A stretch of 64,000 nt of DNA from Metabacillus sp. FJAT-52054 (GCF_037201815.1 NZ_CP147407.1:3852723-3916722); one strand, 5' to 3'. Positions 41,053-50,559 are shown, numbered from the stretch's first letter. The notes: generated from the sequence alone by a model not told the origin. Program-made: numbers and translations.

Positions 41053-41480
41053 GACTTGGCCTCCTTAAAATCAATCAAAAGGGTGTGAAGGTGAGTTTGT
41101 CCTTCCCCCATATGCAGTTCGTATTCAATCTCCAGTTTGCCTTCAGCGGATTCATGGTTAATGATTTGAGCTACCCTCGATGTATAGGTAGTCATTTGAA
41201 GAGTTCCGAGAGGAGTTTTGTAGTGAGTGAGCGTTTCAGCATCCTTAATAAAACGCTGCTTCATGGAGACAGCGCCTTTCCTGAAGACAATCGTTTCCTC
41301 CGGCTTCATTTTCACGATGGTCTGAATCGTGCCGTATTCCTGCTCTTCCTTATAAGTAAGATAAGGAACTGAGTCTTTTATGTAAAAGCTGCCGCTTGAA
41401 CGGAATTCAATTGTTTCCGTCTCTCCATCATTTCGGATCTTCGAATGAATGTAGAGACTTACTGGTGTCTGTTCCTTCAT
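41049..41480 (-). CDS. ywiB: DUF1934 family protein YwiB
   Basis: 143 aa, calycin-like beta-barrel family of unknown function. Strands and turns such as PVSLYIHSKIRN, ETIEFRSSGSFYIKDSVPYLTYKE, YKTPLGTLQMTTYTSRV and LEIEYELHMGEG are typical. Overlaps argS by 4 bp. RBS GGAAGGATG precedes the ATG. The ywiB-argS pair is conserved in bacilli. Confidence 0.88.
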   Translation of the reverse strand: MKEQTPVSLYIHSKIRNDGETETIEFRSSGSFYIKDSVPYLTYKEEQEYGTIQTIVKMKPEETIVFRKGAVSMKQRFIKDAETLTHYKTPLGTLQMTTYTSRVAQIINHESAEGKLEIEYELHMGEGQTHLHTLLIDFKEAKS

Positions 41481-41665
41481 CTAAGACACATCCTTCCACT
41501 ATAACTACAATAGTATAAAGATTCTTCATGCAAAGTTCAATAGCCCGGAGGAATTGGTAAAAAAGTGAAACTTCCACAAAGAGGGAGGTGCTCCCCTCTT
41601 ATGGTTATTTAAATTCATACGGCTTTTACAGGCAGGTTTATTCATCAAATTATCATGCAGGAAAT

Positions 41666-41728
41666 AAAAACGGACTGTCCGGAATAAATCGCCAAAAACG
41701 GCGCCTTATGCGAACAGTCCTTTTTTTA
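41666..41728 (-). terminator. Long hairpin terminator of speB
   Basis: Minus strand GGACTGTTCGCATAAG pairs with TTAT...ACAGTCC across a secondary hairpin GGCGCCGTTTTTGGCG. T and A runs flank the structure. Confidence 0.65.
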
Positions 41729-41729
41729 T

Positions 41730-42608
41730 CTATCGTTTTTGAACCCAGCCCAAAATCATTTCGCGAATCAGCTTGCTCGCGGTGTTCGCTGTTTGCTCGG
41801 ATGGATCGTAGATTGGTGCAACTTCTACAAGGTCTGCTCCAACCACTTTCACTTCAGAACGGGCGATTTCGTGGATGGACGCAAGCAATTCCTTAGATGT
41901 AATGCCGCCTGCGTCTACGGTTCCCGTTCCAGGAGCGTGAGCAGGATCCAATACGTCAATGTCGATCGTTACGTATACCGGACGTCCGGCAAGCTTCGGC
42001 AAAATTTCTTTCAGAGGCTCGAGCACTTCGAATTTCGAGATGTGCATGCCTGCTTCCTTTGCCCATTGGAATTCTTCCTTCATTCCGGAACGGATTCCGA
42101 AAGAGTATACATTTTCAGGTCCGATGTGTTCGGCAATTTTGCGGATCGGTGTGGAATGGGAGAGCGGCTCTCCCTCGTATTCCTCACGAAGGTCCGTATG
42201 GGCATCCATATGGATGATTGCGAGATCGGGATATTTCTTCGCGACAGCTTTCATGACCGGCCAGGATACAAGATGCTCTCCGCCCATGCCAAGCGGGAAC
42301 TTGTCCGCTGCCATAAGCCCGTCGATGTACTCCTCAATCATGTCAATGCTGCGCTGCGGGTTGCCGAACGGCAAAGGGATGTCGCCGGCGTCAAAGTATT
42401 TAACCTCTTCCAGCTCACGGTCTAAATAGGCGCTGTACTCCTCGAGGCCGATGGACACTTCGCGGATGCGGGACGGGCCGAATCTTGATCCCGGACGGTA
42501 GCTCACGGTCCAGTCCATTGGCATGCCGTAAATAACCGCCTCGCTTTCCTCATAAGACGGATGGCTTTTAATAAATACGTTACCTGAATAAGCTTCATCA
42601 AATTTCAT
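41730..42608 (-). CDS. speB: Agmatinase
   Basis: 292 aa. Hydrolyses agmatine to putrescine and urea with a binuclear manganese centre. Ureohydrolase motifs: LGMGGEHLVSWP, IHMDAHTDLREEY and VTIDIDVLDPAHAPGTGT hold the metal-binding His and Asp residues. Downstream of speE with a hairpin between; speE-speB is the B. subtilis polyamine operon. RBS GGAGGGTG. Confidence 0.95.
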   Translation of the reverse strand: MKFDEAYSGNVFIKSHPSYEESEAVIYGMPMDWTVSYRPGSRFGPSRIREVSIGLEEYSAYLDRELEEVKYFDAGDIPLPFGNPQRSIDMIEEYIDGLMAADKFPLGMGGEHLVSWPVMKAVAKKYPDLAIIHMDAHTDLREEYEGEPLSHSTPIRKIAEHIGPENVYSFGIRSGMKEEFQWAKEAGMHISKFEVLEPLKEILPKLAGRPVYVTIDIDVLDPAHAPGTGTVDAGGITSKELLASIHEIARSEVKVVGADLVEVAPIYDPSEQTANTASKLIREMILGWVQKR

Positions 42609-42616
42609 TTTTCACC

Positions 42617-42655
42617 CTCCAATTTAGGAAAGGGCGTTTGGTTAAACGCCCTTTT
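42617..42655 (-). terminator. Hairpin between speE and speB
   Basis: GGGCGTTT / AAACGCCC with a 4-nt loop, without a strong T-run. It may reduce readthrough into speB rather than end transcription. Confidence 0.55.
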
Positions 42656-42663
42656 GATTCATC

Positions 42664-43494
42664 TTATTTCGTTAAGTCCTGTACAAACTTCGGCAGTACG
42701 AATGCTGCTTTATGAAGTTCTTTTGTATAGTACTTCGTATCGATTTCGTGGAAACGGTCTTCCGGTACTTCAAGCGGATTGTATTTCTTCGATCCGATCG
42801 TGAATGTCCACATGCCGCTTGGGTACGTTGGAATGTTTGCAATATACAGGTTCGTAATCGGGAAGATTTCGCGAACGTCGCGCTGCACGTTGCGGATCAA
42901 ATCAGGTGTGAACCAAGGGTTGTCCGATTGAGCGACGAAAATTCCATCTTCTTTAAGTGCTCTTGAAATACCGGCATAGAAGCCTTTTGTAAATAAGTTT
43001 ACAGCCGGTCCAACAGGCTCTGTGCTGTCTACCATAATTACGTCATATTCGTTTTCGCTCTCAGCGATATGAAGGAAGCCGTCTCCTACTTTTACGTCTA
43101 CGCGTGGATCGTCAAGCTTCCCGGCGATTTCCGGCAAATATTTTTTAGAGTACTCGATTACTTTTCCATCAATATCAACAAGCGTTGCTTTCTTCACGCT
43201 CGGGTGCTTCAGAATTTCACGGATGACTCCGCCGTCTCCGCCGCCTACTACAAGAACGTTCTCAGGATTCGGGTGAGTGAAAAGAGGAACGTGCGCAACC
43301 ATTTCGTGGTAAACAAACTCATCCTTTTGAGACGTCATGACCATGCCGTCCAAGTACAGCATGTTTCCGAACTCCTCGGTTTCTACCATTTCCAGGTGCT
43401 GAAATTCCGTTTGTTCTGTATGTAAAGTGCGCTTAATTTTCATCGTGATTCCAAAGCTGTCAGTCTGCTTCTCTGTATACCAAAGTTCGGACAT
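42664..43494 (-). CDS. speE: Spermidine synthase
   Basis: 276 aa from the ATG at 43494 (MSELWYTEKQTDSFGITMKI), RBS AAAGGATG. Transfers an aminopropyl group from decarboxylated SAM to putrescine. Contains LVVGGGDGGVIREILKH (nucleotide binding), the gatekeeping YLDGMVMTSQKDEFVYHE and MVDSTEPVGPAVNLF with the catalytic aspartate. Full length. Confidence 0.96.
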   Translation of the reverse strand: MSELWYTEKQTDSFGITMKIKRTLHTEQTEFQHLEMVETEEFGNMLYLDGMVMTSQKDEFVYHEMVAHVPLFTHPNPENVLVVGGGDGGVIREILKHPSVKKATLVDIDGKVIEYSKKYLPEIAGKLDDPRVDVKVGDGFLHIAESENEYDVIMVDSTEPVGPAVNLFTKGFYAGISRALKEDGIFVAQSDNPWFTPDLIRNVQRDVREIFPITNLYIANIPTYPSGMWTFTIGSKKYNPLEVPEDRFHEIDTKYYTKELHKAAFVLPKFVQDLTK

Positions 43495-43662
43495 GTTTTG
43501 ATCATCCTTTCGAGTATGTGTTGTCATTTCTGAGACCGTCTTGTTTGTACACAGTTAACCTACCCCAACCGCCTAAAACAAAACCCTATCCCAATCTCTA
43601 AAAAAGTATAGAGGAATCCTGCAAAAATGCAAGAAATTTTTAAGGACTATCGGCCCCCGGCT

Positions 43663-43692
43663 GTTTAGAAATACAGATCTTTTTCCATAATG
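43663..43692 (+). promoter_or_regulatory. Probable sigma-G promoter of pbpG
   Basis: GTTTA (43663-43667), 18 bp, CATAATG (43686-43692). The geometry equals the spoIIR promoter measured to CATACTG, but the GG pair that marks sigma-F recognition is replaced by TT. pbpG is a sigma-G/sigma-F gene in B. subtilis. Confidence 0.6.
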
Positions 43693-43729
43693 GTAAGAAG
43701 AGATTTGAGACGAAACGGGGTGTAAAAAA

Positions 43730-45796
43730 ATGAACGTGATCCATCCTTCAAGAATACGCCGGACAATTAAACTGGTTCGCGCTTTATTTTTCATTGGCTT
43801 GATGCTGCTCGCATTGATGTCCATAGCCGCGGGCATGGTTCTGCTTACAGCCAAGCTGCAGGGGCCTCCGTCTTTAAACGTACCACAGTCAACCATTCTA
43901 TTTGCAAGCGATCATTCAAAATTGGGAGAAACGCATTATGGGGAAAAACGCTATTGGACGAACCTTGAGGATATCTCCCCGTATGCGGTTAAGGCCACTT
44001 TGTCTATAGAGGACCGCCACTATTTCGAGCATCACGGATTTGATTTCAAACGGATTGCCGGAGCGGCTTTAGCCGACCTGAAAGCAATGGCCAAAATTCA
44101 GGGTGCCAGTACCATTACCCAGCAGTATGCCCGGAATCTTTATTTAAGCCATGACAAAACCTGGACGAGGAAGCTGACGGAAGCTTTTTATACGGTCCGC
44201 CTTGAAGTGAACTACAGCAAGGATGAAATTCTGGAAGGCTATTTAAATACCATTTATTACGGGCATGGAGCCTACGGCATTGAAGCGGCTTCGAAGACAT
44301 ATTTCGGGAAAAGCGCGAAAGAATTGACACTTGCCGAAGCGAGCATGCTTGCAGGGATCCCTAAAGGACCAAGCCAATACTCTCCTTTCTTAAATGAAAA
44401 AAGAGCAAAGGAGCGGCAGAAGCTGATCTTAAGCTCACTTGTCAGTGCAGGGGCCATAAAACGGGAGCAGGCAGCCTCAGCAGAGCGCGAACCCCTTATT
44501 TATGCAGGGCCGAAACCTGAAGAGGAAGCGAAAACGGATGCTCCCTACTTTTATGATCAGGCATTGAAAGAAACGGCCAGGCTGCTTGGTGTAGAACAGG
44601 GAGCCCTCTCGACCCGCGGATTGAAAATCTATACGACGCTCGATCCTGTGCTTCAGCAAAAAGCTGAGAAACAGGTAAAGGATGTCATTGATCCCGATTC
44701 CGCTATCCAGACAGGGCTGATTTCCATCGATCCGAAAACCGGAGCAGTACGGGCATTGGCAGGAGGACGGGACTATGATAAGAGTCCATTTAACCGGGTA
44801 ACACAGGCCTTCAGGCAGCCAGGATCGACAATCAAACCGTTCCTGTACTATGCAGCCATCCAGAACGGTTTTACGCCATCCACCCTGATGGTCAGCAAAC
44901 CGACTGTCTTTGAATACGATTCGGGAAAATCAACGTATAAACCAAGCAACTACAATGATTACTATGCGAACGGACCCATCACTCTCGCCCAGGCGATCGC
45001 CCTCTCCGATAACATCTATGCTGTTAAAACCCATCTGTTTATCGGACCGGAAAAGCTCGCGGAGACTGCGAGAGCGGCCGGAATCACCAGCAAGCTTCCT
45101 GAACTGCCATCGCTAGCACTTGGAACGGCACCGGCGAGGCTTGAAGAAATGGTAAATGCTTATGGAATTCTCGCTAATGGGGGGAAAAGAATCAGACCGG
45201 TGTATGTAACAAGGATCGAGGATGCTACCGGAAACGTCCTCTATGAAGGAAAACCAGCAGCTGGAAAGCAGGTATTGGATGAAAAAGCAGCCTTCGTGAC
45301 GACTCAGCTGATGACGGGAATGTTTGATACAAAGCTAAACGCTTATACCTCTGTAACCGGCGATAAAATCACCAAGAATCTGACGCGTACTTACGCGGGC
45401 AAATCAGGCTCAACCCAAACAGACAGCTGGATGATCGGCTACAGTCCGGACCTGGTTACTGGTGTATGGACGGGCTATGACCGAGATAAGGCGCTTGAAC
45501 AGGTTGAAGAGCGCTCCTATGCCAAAAAAATATGGGCAGGTTTTATGGAAGACGCCTTGCGAGGAAAACCGCTTAAGGAGTTCAAGCCTCCTGAAGGCGT
45601 TACCGGCGTCTACATTAATCCGGAGAACGGCAAGCTTGCAGGCCCCGGCTGTCCGGTTAAGCGTTTTGTATATTACCTGGCCGGAACTGAGCCAACAGAG
45701 ATGTGCATAGAACACCTGGAACATAGACATGAGCCTGCTAAGAAGCAAGAGAAGCAAAAGGAAAGCTTCTGGAAGAAATTAAAATTTTGGGATTAG
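43730..45796 (+). CDS. pbpG: Class A penicillin-binding protein PbpG (PBP2d)
   Basis: 688 aa. One N-terminal membrane anchor (LVRALFFIGLMLLALMSIAAGMV), GT51 glycosyltransferase domain with catalytic EDRHYFEHHG and GASTITQQYARNLYL and KDEILEGYLNTIYYG, then transpeptidase domain with SxxK as PGSTIKPFLYY, SxN as LSDN and KTG-like KSGSTQTD. A lysine-rich C-terminus follows. In B. subtilis PbpG is made in the forespore for spore peptidoglycan; the upstream promoter agrees. Convergent with ywhD. Confidence 0.95.
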   Translation: MNVIHPSRIRRTIKLVRALFFIGLMLLALMSIAAGMVLLTAKLQGPPSLNVPQSTILFASDHSKLGETHYGEKRYWTNLEDISPYAVKATLSIEDRHYFEHHGFDFKRIAGAALADLKAMAKIQGASTITQQYARNLYLSHDKTWTRKLTEAFYTVRLEVNYSKDEILEGYLNTIYYGHGAYGIEAASKTYFGKSAKELTLAEASMLAGIPKGPSQYSPFLNEKRAKERQKLILSSLVSAGAIKREQAASAEREPLIYAGPKPEEEAKTDAPYFYDQALKETARLLGVEQGALSTRGLKIYTTLDPVLQQKAEKQVKDVIDPDSAIQTGLISIDPKTGAVRALAGGRDYDKSPFNRVTQAFRQPGSTIKPFLYYAAIQNGFTPSTLMVSKPTVFEYDSGKSTYKPSNYNDYYANGPITLAQAIALSDNIYAVKTHLFIGPEKLAETARAAGITSKLPELPSLALGTAPARLEEMVNAYGILANGGKRIRPVYVTRIEDATGNVLYEGKPAAGKQVLDEKAAFVTTQLMTGMFDTKLNAYTSVTGDKITKNLTRTYAGKSGSTQTDSWMIGYSPDLVTGVWTGYDRDKALEQVEERSYAKKIWAGFMEDALRGKPLKEFKPPEGVTGVYINPENGKLAGPGCPVKRFVYYLAGTEPTEMCIEHLEHRHEPAKKQEKQKESFWKKLKFWD

Positions 45797-45829
45797 AAAA
45801 ACCGAGCGGCGATCCGCTCGGTTTTCTTT
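45797..45829. terminator. Bidirectional terminator between pbpG and ywhD
   Basis: AAACCGAGCGG and CCGCTCGGTTT with a 4-nt loop, A-run and T-run on the two sides. Confidence 0.88.
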
Positions 45830-45831
45830 AT

Positions 45832-46341
45832 TTAAGCCTTCAAATCTTCCTTCAGCTTCGCCTCTGAACGCTGCCACATTCCGGCATCGTGGGAGATGAG
45901 GAATTGGGCAAGAATCTCTTTGGACCTCTCATCCATATGCTCGACCATAATCTGCCGTTTCATGGATTTATCCATTTTATTCACATGCTCCGGTAAGGAT
46001 TTATAGCCTCTTCTAATTTCCCGGTTGACCGTCATCTCACAGGCGGTCACACCAGCGTAGTATGGTCCTTCAGGCTTGCGGTCGATGGTTACCCAGACGA
46101 GCCAGAATGGTTTTGCATCCGGCACATCCTCTTTATTCGGAAGGAATTTAATGCCCTTTTCAACTACACTGCGGGCATGCATCGCGCCGATATCGACAAA
46201 TGCTTCCCCTTCATTTACGTCTACGAAGACCGGAGAAATGTTATCCAGGCTGAGTGCTCCGACACCGAAGCCGCCATGCCCGTCTGTCGGGTCACTTTTG
46301 ATGATATTAAAGCCTATGCTCTTTTTCTTTTTTTCTTCCAT
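45832..46341 (-). CDS. ywhD: YwhD family protein
   Basis: 169 aa, matching B. subtilis YwhD in length and place. Recognisable segments: GFNIIKSDPTDGHGGFGVGALSLDNISPV, DIGAMHARSVVEKGIKF and the basic stretch RREIRRGYKSLPEHVNK-like near 110-125. Function unknown. RBS AGGAGG. It follows ywhC by 13 bp. Confidence 0.88.
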   Translation of the reverse strand: MEEKKKKSIGFNIIKSDPTDGHGGFGVGALSLDNISPVFVDVNEGEAFVDIGAMHARSVVEKGIKFLPNKEDVPDAKPFWLVWVTIDRKPEGPYYAGVTACEMTVNREIRRGYKSLPEHVNKMDKSMKRQIMVEHMDERSKEILAQFLISHDAGMWQRSEAKLKEDLKA

Positions 46342-46354
46342 TGTAAAAAGCCTC

Positions 46355-47029
46355 CTAAAACAGCGGGTTTAATATCCCATAAAAAAGGTTCATAACTAAA
46401 TATCTGCCCGTTTCTAGAAACGGCCAAACCGTGTATTGATCGAGAGGTGTCACGAATAATACGATAAATACAATAAATCCGTATGTTTCAAACTGCGTCA
46501 TCCTTGGTCTCCATGTCCTTGGAGCCAAATCCTCAAGGATCCGGTATCCGTCTAGCGGAGGCAGCGGAAGCAGGTTGAACAGGAATAATGTAACGTTTAA
46601 GCCGACAAAAATATCAAAGAAATTCTTCAAGGCATCCGTGACTTGCGGAGAGAAGCTCTCAGCCGTTCCCGATACGAGGAGGATGCTCCATACAGCCGTG
46701 CCTAAAAAGGCCATCAGCAGATTGCTCACCGGTCCTGCAACGGAGACAAGCACGCCTGCAAGTCTTGGCTTTTTAAAATAAAACCGGTTAACCGGAACAG
46801 GTCTTGCCCATCCAAAACCGGCAATCAAGATCAGAATCGTTCCAAAAGGGTCCAGATGTGCAATCGGTGATAAGGTTAGTCTGCCCTCATTTTTCGCTGT
46901 CGGATCCCCAAATTTATATGCAACATAGGCATGTGCAAATTCATGCACCGTAAATGCAGCCAGCAAGGTCAGGATCACATATGGCAGCACTTCTAAATCA
47001 AAGGCCAAAAAACTGAATGTATCTTCCAC
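46355..47029 (-). CDS. ywhC: Site-2 protease family (M50) membrane protease YwhC
   Basis: 224 aa from a GTG at 47029 (MEDTFSFLAFDLEVLPYVIL); an in-frame GTG two codons earlier lies too close to the RBS AAAGGAG. Zinc motif HEFAH in the first hydrophobic segment and the third-ligand region HLDPFGTILIL; five to six membrane segments. A minimal S2P without PDZ domain. Substrate unknown. Confidence 0.9.
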   Translation of the reverse strand: MEDTFSFLAFDLEVLPYVILTLLAAFTVHEFAHAYVAYKFGDPTAKNEGRLTLSPIAHLDPFGTILILIAGFGWARPVPVNRFYFKKPRLAGVLVSVAGPVSNLLMAFLGTAVWSILLVSGTAESFSPQVTDALKNFFDIFVGLNVTLFLFNLLPLPPLDGYRILEDLAPRTWRPRMTQFETYGFIVFIVLFVTPLDQYTVWPFLETGRYLVMNLFYGILNPLF

Positions 47030-47152
47030 GCGCACTTCTCCTTTGACACATAATCACTGCATCGATTTTCTGATTAAAGTATACTATATTTAAAGATGAA
47101 TATCAGTCTCAAGTTCTTATGGATGCAAACAATTCTAAAGGAGCGATTCTAA

Positions 47153-47341
47153 ATGCCGTACATAACCGTAAAAATGCTTGAAGGCCGTACAGAAGAGCAA
47201 AAGAAAGCCCTCGTTGAAAAAGTAACAGCCGCTGTATCTGAAACCACTGGAGCATCTGAAGACAAAATCGTCGTTTTCATTGAAGAAATGACGAAAAACC
47301 ATTACGGTGTTGCCGGAAAACGGTTAAGCGATATGGAATAA
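47153..47341 (+). CDS. ywhB: 4-oxalocrotonate tautomerase family YwhB
   Basis: 62 aa. The mature protein begins with the catalytic Pro (MPYITVKMLEGRTEEQKKALV). R11/R39-type residues are partly conserved (EGRTEEQ, EEMTKNHYGVAG). Tautomerase of the 4-OT superfamily; physiological substrate in Bacillus unknown. RBS TAAAGGAG. Confidence 0.93.
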   Translation: MPYITVKMLEGRTEEQKKALVEKVTAAVSETTGASEDKIVVFIEEMTKNHYGVAGKRLSDME

Positions 47342-47402
47342 TCATATGAAAACGGCTTGCTGAGTCATCGGCGGGCCGTTTTTTCGAATAGGGGGAAAAC
47401 AG

Positions 47403-48170
47403 ATGAATCTTCAATCATCATTTTTTAAAAGAATTGGCCTCAAAGACAAAGGAAGCATTCAATTTCAAGACCTGGAAACTATTTTAACCGCCTTTGCCCA
47501 TCACATTCCATTCGAAAACCTGGGGATCCTGCAGAACAGAAGCATTCCGCTCAATGCTGAATCCCTTTTCGAAAAAATCATTGAGCAGAACCAGGGCGGC
47601 GTCTGCTATGAATTAAATCCGCTTCTGTACTATTTTTTACTGGAGAATCATTTTGATGTACAGCTTGTCCAGGGAACCGTATTCAACCATGCCATACAGA
47701 ATTGGAGCCTGAGCGGCACCCATGCTGCTGTCTTAATCCGCACAGAAGACGGCTCCTATATTCTCGACGCTGGATTCGGAACAAATGTCGCTCAAAAGCC
47801 GATCCCGATGAATGGCGAAATCATCGAATCATCGGCAGGCCAATTTCGGGTCATAGAAAAAAAGACGCGCGAAGGCAGCCATCTGCTTGAAATGAAGCTT
47901 GCAGAGAATGACGGTTGGAAAACAGGCTACGCTTTTAACCCGGACAGGGTGTTGAACCTGGCTGGTTTGCAAAACATGCAGACAAAAATCCATGAGCATC
48001 CCGACTCCCCGTTTAATAAGAAGCCGCTTGCTGCAATGCGGACAGAAGCTGGATTTAAAACGTTATCTGAGTCATCCTTTTCGGTAACAGAGGGCGGTCA
48101 TACAGAGAAGAACGGGATTTCTGCTGAGGAATTTACAGAGATTGCAGAGAGAGAGTTTGGTTTGCACTGA
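47403..48170 (+). CDS. nat: Arylamine N-acetyltransferase
   Basis: 255 aa. Acetyl-CoA-dependent transfer to arylamines. The Cys-His-Asp triad is visible: cysteine in NQGGVCYELNPLL, histidine in LSGTHAAVLIRT, aspartate in YILDAGFGTNV. Not part of the B. subtilis synteny at this place. The last codons (TTG CAC TGA) are formed by a TGCACTGA element end, so the 3' end runs into the repeat region; the C-terminal few residues may therefore not be original. Confidence 0.93.
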   Translation: MNLQSSFFKRIGLKDKGSIQFQDLETILTAFAHHIPFENLGILQNRSIPLNAESLFEKIIEQNQGGVCYELNPLLYYFLLENHFDVQLVQGTVFNHAIQNWSLSGTHAAVLIRTEDGSYILDAGFGTNVAQKPIPMNGEIIESSAGQFRVIEKKTREGSHLLEMKLAENDGWKTGYAFNPDRVLNLAGLQNMQTKIHEHPDSPFNKKPLAAMRTEAGFKTLSESSFSVTEGGHTEKNGISAEEFTEIAEREFGLH

Positions 48171-48380
48171 CTCTTGCTTTGCTAATGGATTTGCAGATAA
48201 TAACCGGCGCGGGTTCCTGACCCGCGCTTCATTAGTGAACGAAAGCTCCGGCACCCGCTTTTTAAACCCTTGCTGGGCAAGGCTTCAAAGAGTATGGCCT
48301 CTGTCCCCTGCTGCGGTGAAGAATGTGGGGACTGGCACCGTGTGACGGTTAGAAGATTTACAGAGTGCAAGCCTGGTTTT
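48163..48380. repeat. Type-2 TIR element (degenerate) and end fragment
   Basis: A TGCACTGACTC end at about 48164, then a type-2-like element of about 127 bp (about 48212-48338) ending GGGGACTGGCAC, with interior AAGCTCCGGCACCC and CTCTGTCCCCTGCTGCGGTG. The left end is badly decayed. Confidence 0.6.
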
Positions 48381-48507
48381 TGCACTGACCCCCACTCTGC
48401 TAAAGCACTAAACCTCCGTCCCCTCACCCTTCGAACGCCGATGTGGAGCAGGCTGGCTGATTTCTTGCTCTGGCCCCCGCTGCGGTGATTCGACGGGGGT
48501 CAGTGCA
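48381..48507. repeat. 127-bp TIR element, locus 3 copy a
   Basis: TGCACTGACCCCC to GGGGGTCAGTGCA, exactly 127 bp, with TAAAGCACTAAACCTCCGTC and GGCCCCCGCTGCGGTGATTC blocks. Confidence 0.9.
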
Positions 48508-48508
48508 G

Positions 48509-48635
48509 TGCACTGACCCCCGCTCTGCTAAAGCACTAAACCTCCGTCCCCTCACTCTGCTATCGCCGATCTGGCGCAGACTGGCTGATTTCTTGCTCTG
48601 GCCCCCAGTGCGGTGATTCAACGGGGGTCAGTGCA
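48509..48635. repeat. 127-bp TIR element, locus 3 copy b
   Basis: Tandem partner of copy a after one G; 127 bp, very similar sequence, with changes mainly in the interior. Confidence 0.9.
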
Positions 48636-48712
48636 AAGAGTGCAAAGGACAATGCACATCGAAATCACAGCAATAAAAACGAGGCAAATCCACTGGATCG
48701 GCCCCGTTTTTC

Positions 48713-49219
48713 TTAATGCTTTGTTTTCTCCTTCAGCGCTTCCACATAGGTGTACGCTTCATCGACTTCTTCTTCTGTGTACTTCTGTTTGCTTTTGAGG
48801 GTAAACACCTTTTCCTTTACCTCTTCCCGCTCGAGGCTGTCAAAATACAGGACGGTGGATACGAGTTCAAGAAACCGGGCGGATTGTCCGTTCAGGTCGG
48901 TCATGCAGACGTCCAGCGGCGGAATATTAAGGTCATGGTTCGCCAGAAATTCCTCTCCGGACTCGGTCAAATTGTAGCGGTATTGATAATATCCGCCTTT
49001 CTTTTCCCGAACTTCATCTACAAATCCAAGGTTGCACAGTTCTTCAATCCTGAGGGTCAGTTCCTCTGAGTATGGTCCGTAAAAGTGAAAATCGTATTTT
49101 TCATAAAATGGATAATCGATTTTCTTCGCGATGTAGATCATTTTTTGAAGTTTCTTCCGTCCAATGACTTCTCCGGCCGACGAAAACACCTTCAAGACTT
49201 TTGCGTGTTCGTTAAGCAA
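48713..49219 (-). CDS. ywgA: YwgA family protein
   Basis: 168 aa from a TTG start at 49219 (MLNEHAKVLKVFSSAGEVIGRKKLQ), RBS GGGGAA. Winged-helix-like N-terminus (RKKLQKMIYIAKKIDYPFYEKYDFHFYGPYSEEL), as in uncharacterised antitoxin/DUF4065-like domains. No known function. Directly downstream of ywfO, 32 bp away. The same gene pair occurs in B. subtilis. Confidence 0.85.
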   Translation of the reverse strand: MLNEHAKVLKVFSSAGEVIGRKKLQKMIYIAKKIDYPFYEKYDFHFYGPYSEELTLRIEELCNLGFVDEVREKKGGYYQYRYNLTESGEEFLANHDLNIPPLDVCMTDLNGQSARFLELVSTVLYFDSLEREEVKEKVFTLKSKQKYTEEEVDEAYTYVEALKEKTKH

Positions 49220-49251
49220 TTCCCCGTCATCTCCTAACTCCGTTTTTCTCT

Positions 49252-50559
49252 CTATCTATTCAGATTGAGCAGTTCCATAATCTTTTTCTTTGCCGTTCGC
49301 TTTGTTGATAAATCTTCTATGAGGTCACGCGGAAAATACAGCTTGTGGTCCGTTCTTCTTTTTCCGGAAATGGCGTCTACGATTTCTGATTGTCTGGATA
49401 ATTCCCTGACTTCACCGCTTGGCATAAGGAGATGGATCGGAAGGCGTTCTTCCTCTTCTCCAGGACGGTAAAAATCGTATGGCAGATCGGATGAGGAATC
49501 CAGGACAAGGTAATATTCAGGGTCGATTCCCGCTTTCTTAAACAGGGCTTTCAGCTCCATCAGCTTCATCATCTGTTCATTAGACGGGTTGAATTCAACA
49601 TATTTAAATAGATTGCGGTTTAAAAACCGGCGGCACAGGTCGGAGAGAATTTCATCCTGCTCCTCTTCCCAAGCCTGAAAATAAAAGAGAATGACAGATT
49701 CGTCCAGCTTCAAATAATCCTTCAATGTTACTTCGTCTTCAAATAAAGAGTAGAAGTGAACCGGCTCCTGTTTAAAGGAATAGTACTCTTTATGAAGCTG
49801 CTTTGCCCGGTGAAGGATTTTCGTTAATATGACTTCCGCACTTCGTGTGACGGGATGGAAATAAACTTGCCAATACATTTGATATCGGCTCATGATGTAA
49901 TCTTCTACAGCATGCATTCCGCTGTATTTAATGACAACCTGATCCTCTCTTGGCCTCATGACGCGAAGAATCCGTTCCATATCAAAATGGCCGTAGCTCA
50001 CTCCCGTGTAGTAGGCATCACGCTGCAGGTAATCCATGCGGTCGGCATCAATCTGGCTTGAAATTAAGGAAACCACCTGTTTATTGGAGTAGGTTTTAGC
50101 GATGACTTCTGCCACTTTTTTCGGAAAGTCTCTGCCTTCCGTTTTCAGTACCCGATTGACTTCGGTATCTTCAAGAATGATTCTGCGGGTAAAGTCTTCA
50201 TGATCCATATGGAAAACCTTCTCGAAGGAATGGGAAAATGGCCCGTGGCCCAGGTCATGCAGCAGAGCCGCACAAAGACTGACAAGGCGTTCTTCCTCAT
50301 TCCATTCTGGTCTTCCCTTGAAGACGTCATCAACGATCCTCCGTACAATCTCGTATACTCCCAGAGAATGATTCAGCCGGCTGTGCTCGGCCCCGTGAAA
50401 AGTAAGATAGGTTGTGCCAAGCTGGCGGACTCTCCGCAGACGCTGAAATTCAGGCGTACCGATCAGATCCCAAATCAGCTTGTCCCGGACATGAATATAA
50501 CGGTGAACCGGGTCTTTAAATACCTTTTCTTCGGACAATTTACCGTTGCGATTTGCCAT
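49252..50559 (-). CDS. ywfO: HD-domain phosphohydrolase YwfO
   Basis: 435 aa. dNTPase-type HD hydrolase. Metal ligands H..HD..D are seen in HSRLNHSLGVYEIVRR and AALLHDLGHGPFSHSFEKV. N-terminal DPVHRYIHVRDKLIWDLIGTPEFQRLRRVRQLG is the family signature. YwfO relatives hydrolyse dNTPs. RBS GAGGGAAAAG. Confidence 0.92.
   Translation of the reverse strand: MANRNGKLSEEKVFKDPVHRYIHVRDKLIWDLIGTPEFQRLRRVRQLGTTYLTFHGAEHSRLNHSLGVYEIVRRIVDDVFKGRPEWNEEERLVSLCAALLHDLGHGPFSHSFEKVFHMDHEDFTRRIILEDTEVNRVLKTEGRDFPKKVAEVIAKTYSNKQVVSLISSQIDADRMDYLQRDAYYTGVSYGHFDMERILRVMRPREDQVVIKYSGMHAVEDYIMSRYQMYWQVYFHPVTRSAEVILTKILHRAKQLHKEYYSFKQEPVHFYSLFEDEVTLKDYLKLDESVILFYFQAWEEEQDEILSDLCRRFLNRNLFKYVEFNPSNEQMMKLMELKALFKKAGIDPEYYLVLDSSSDLPYDFYRPGEEEERLPIHLLMPSGEVRELSRQSEIVDAISGKRRTDHKLYFPRDLIEDLSTKRTAKKKIMELLNLNR

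Noticed and set aside
41481..41729. T-box riboswitch near argS
   Set aside because: No T-box sequence (TGGNACCGCG-like) or specifier stem is visible upstream of ywiB-argS.
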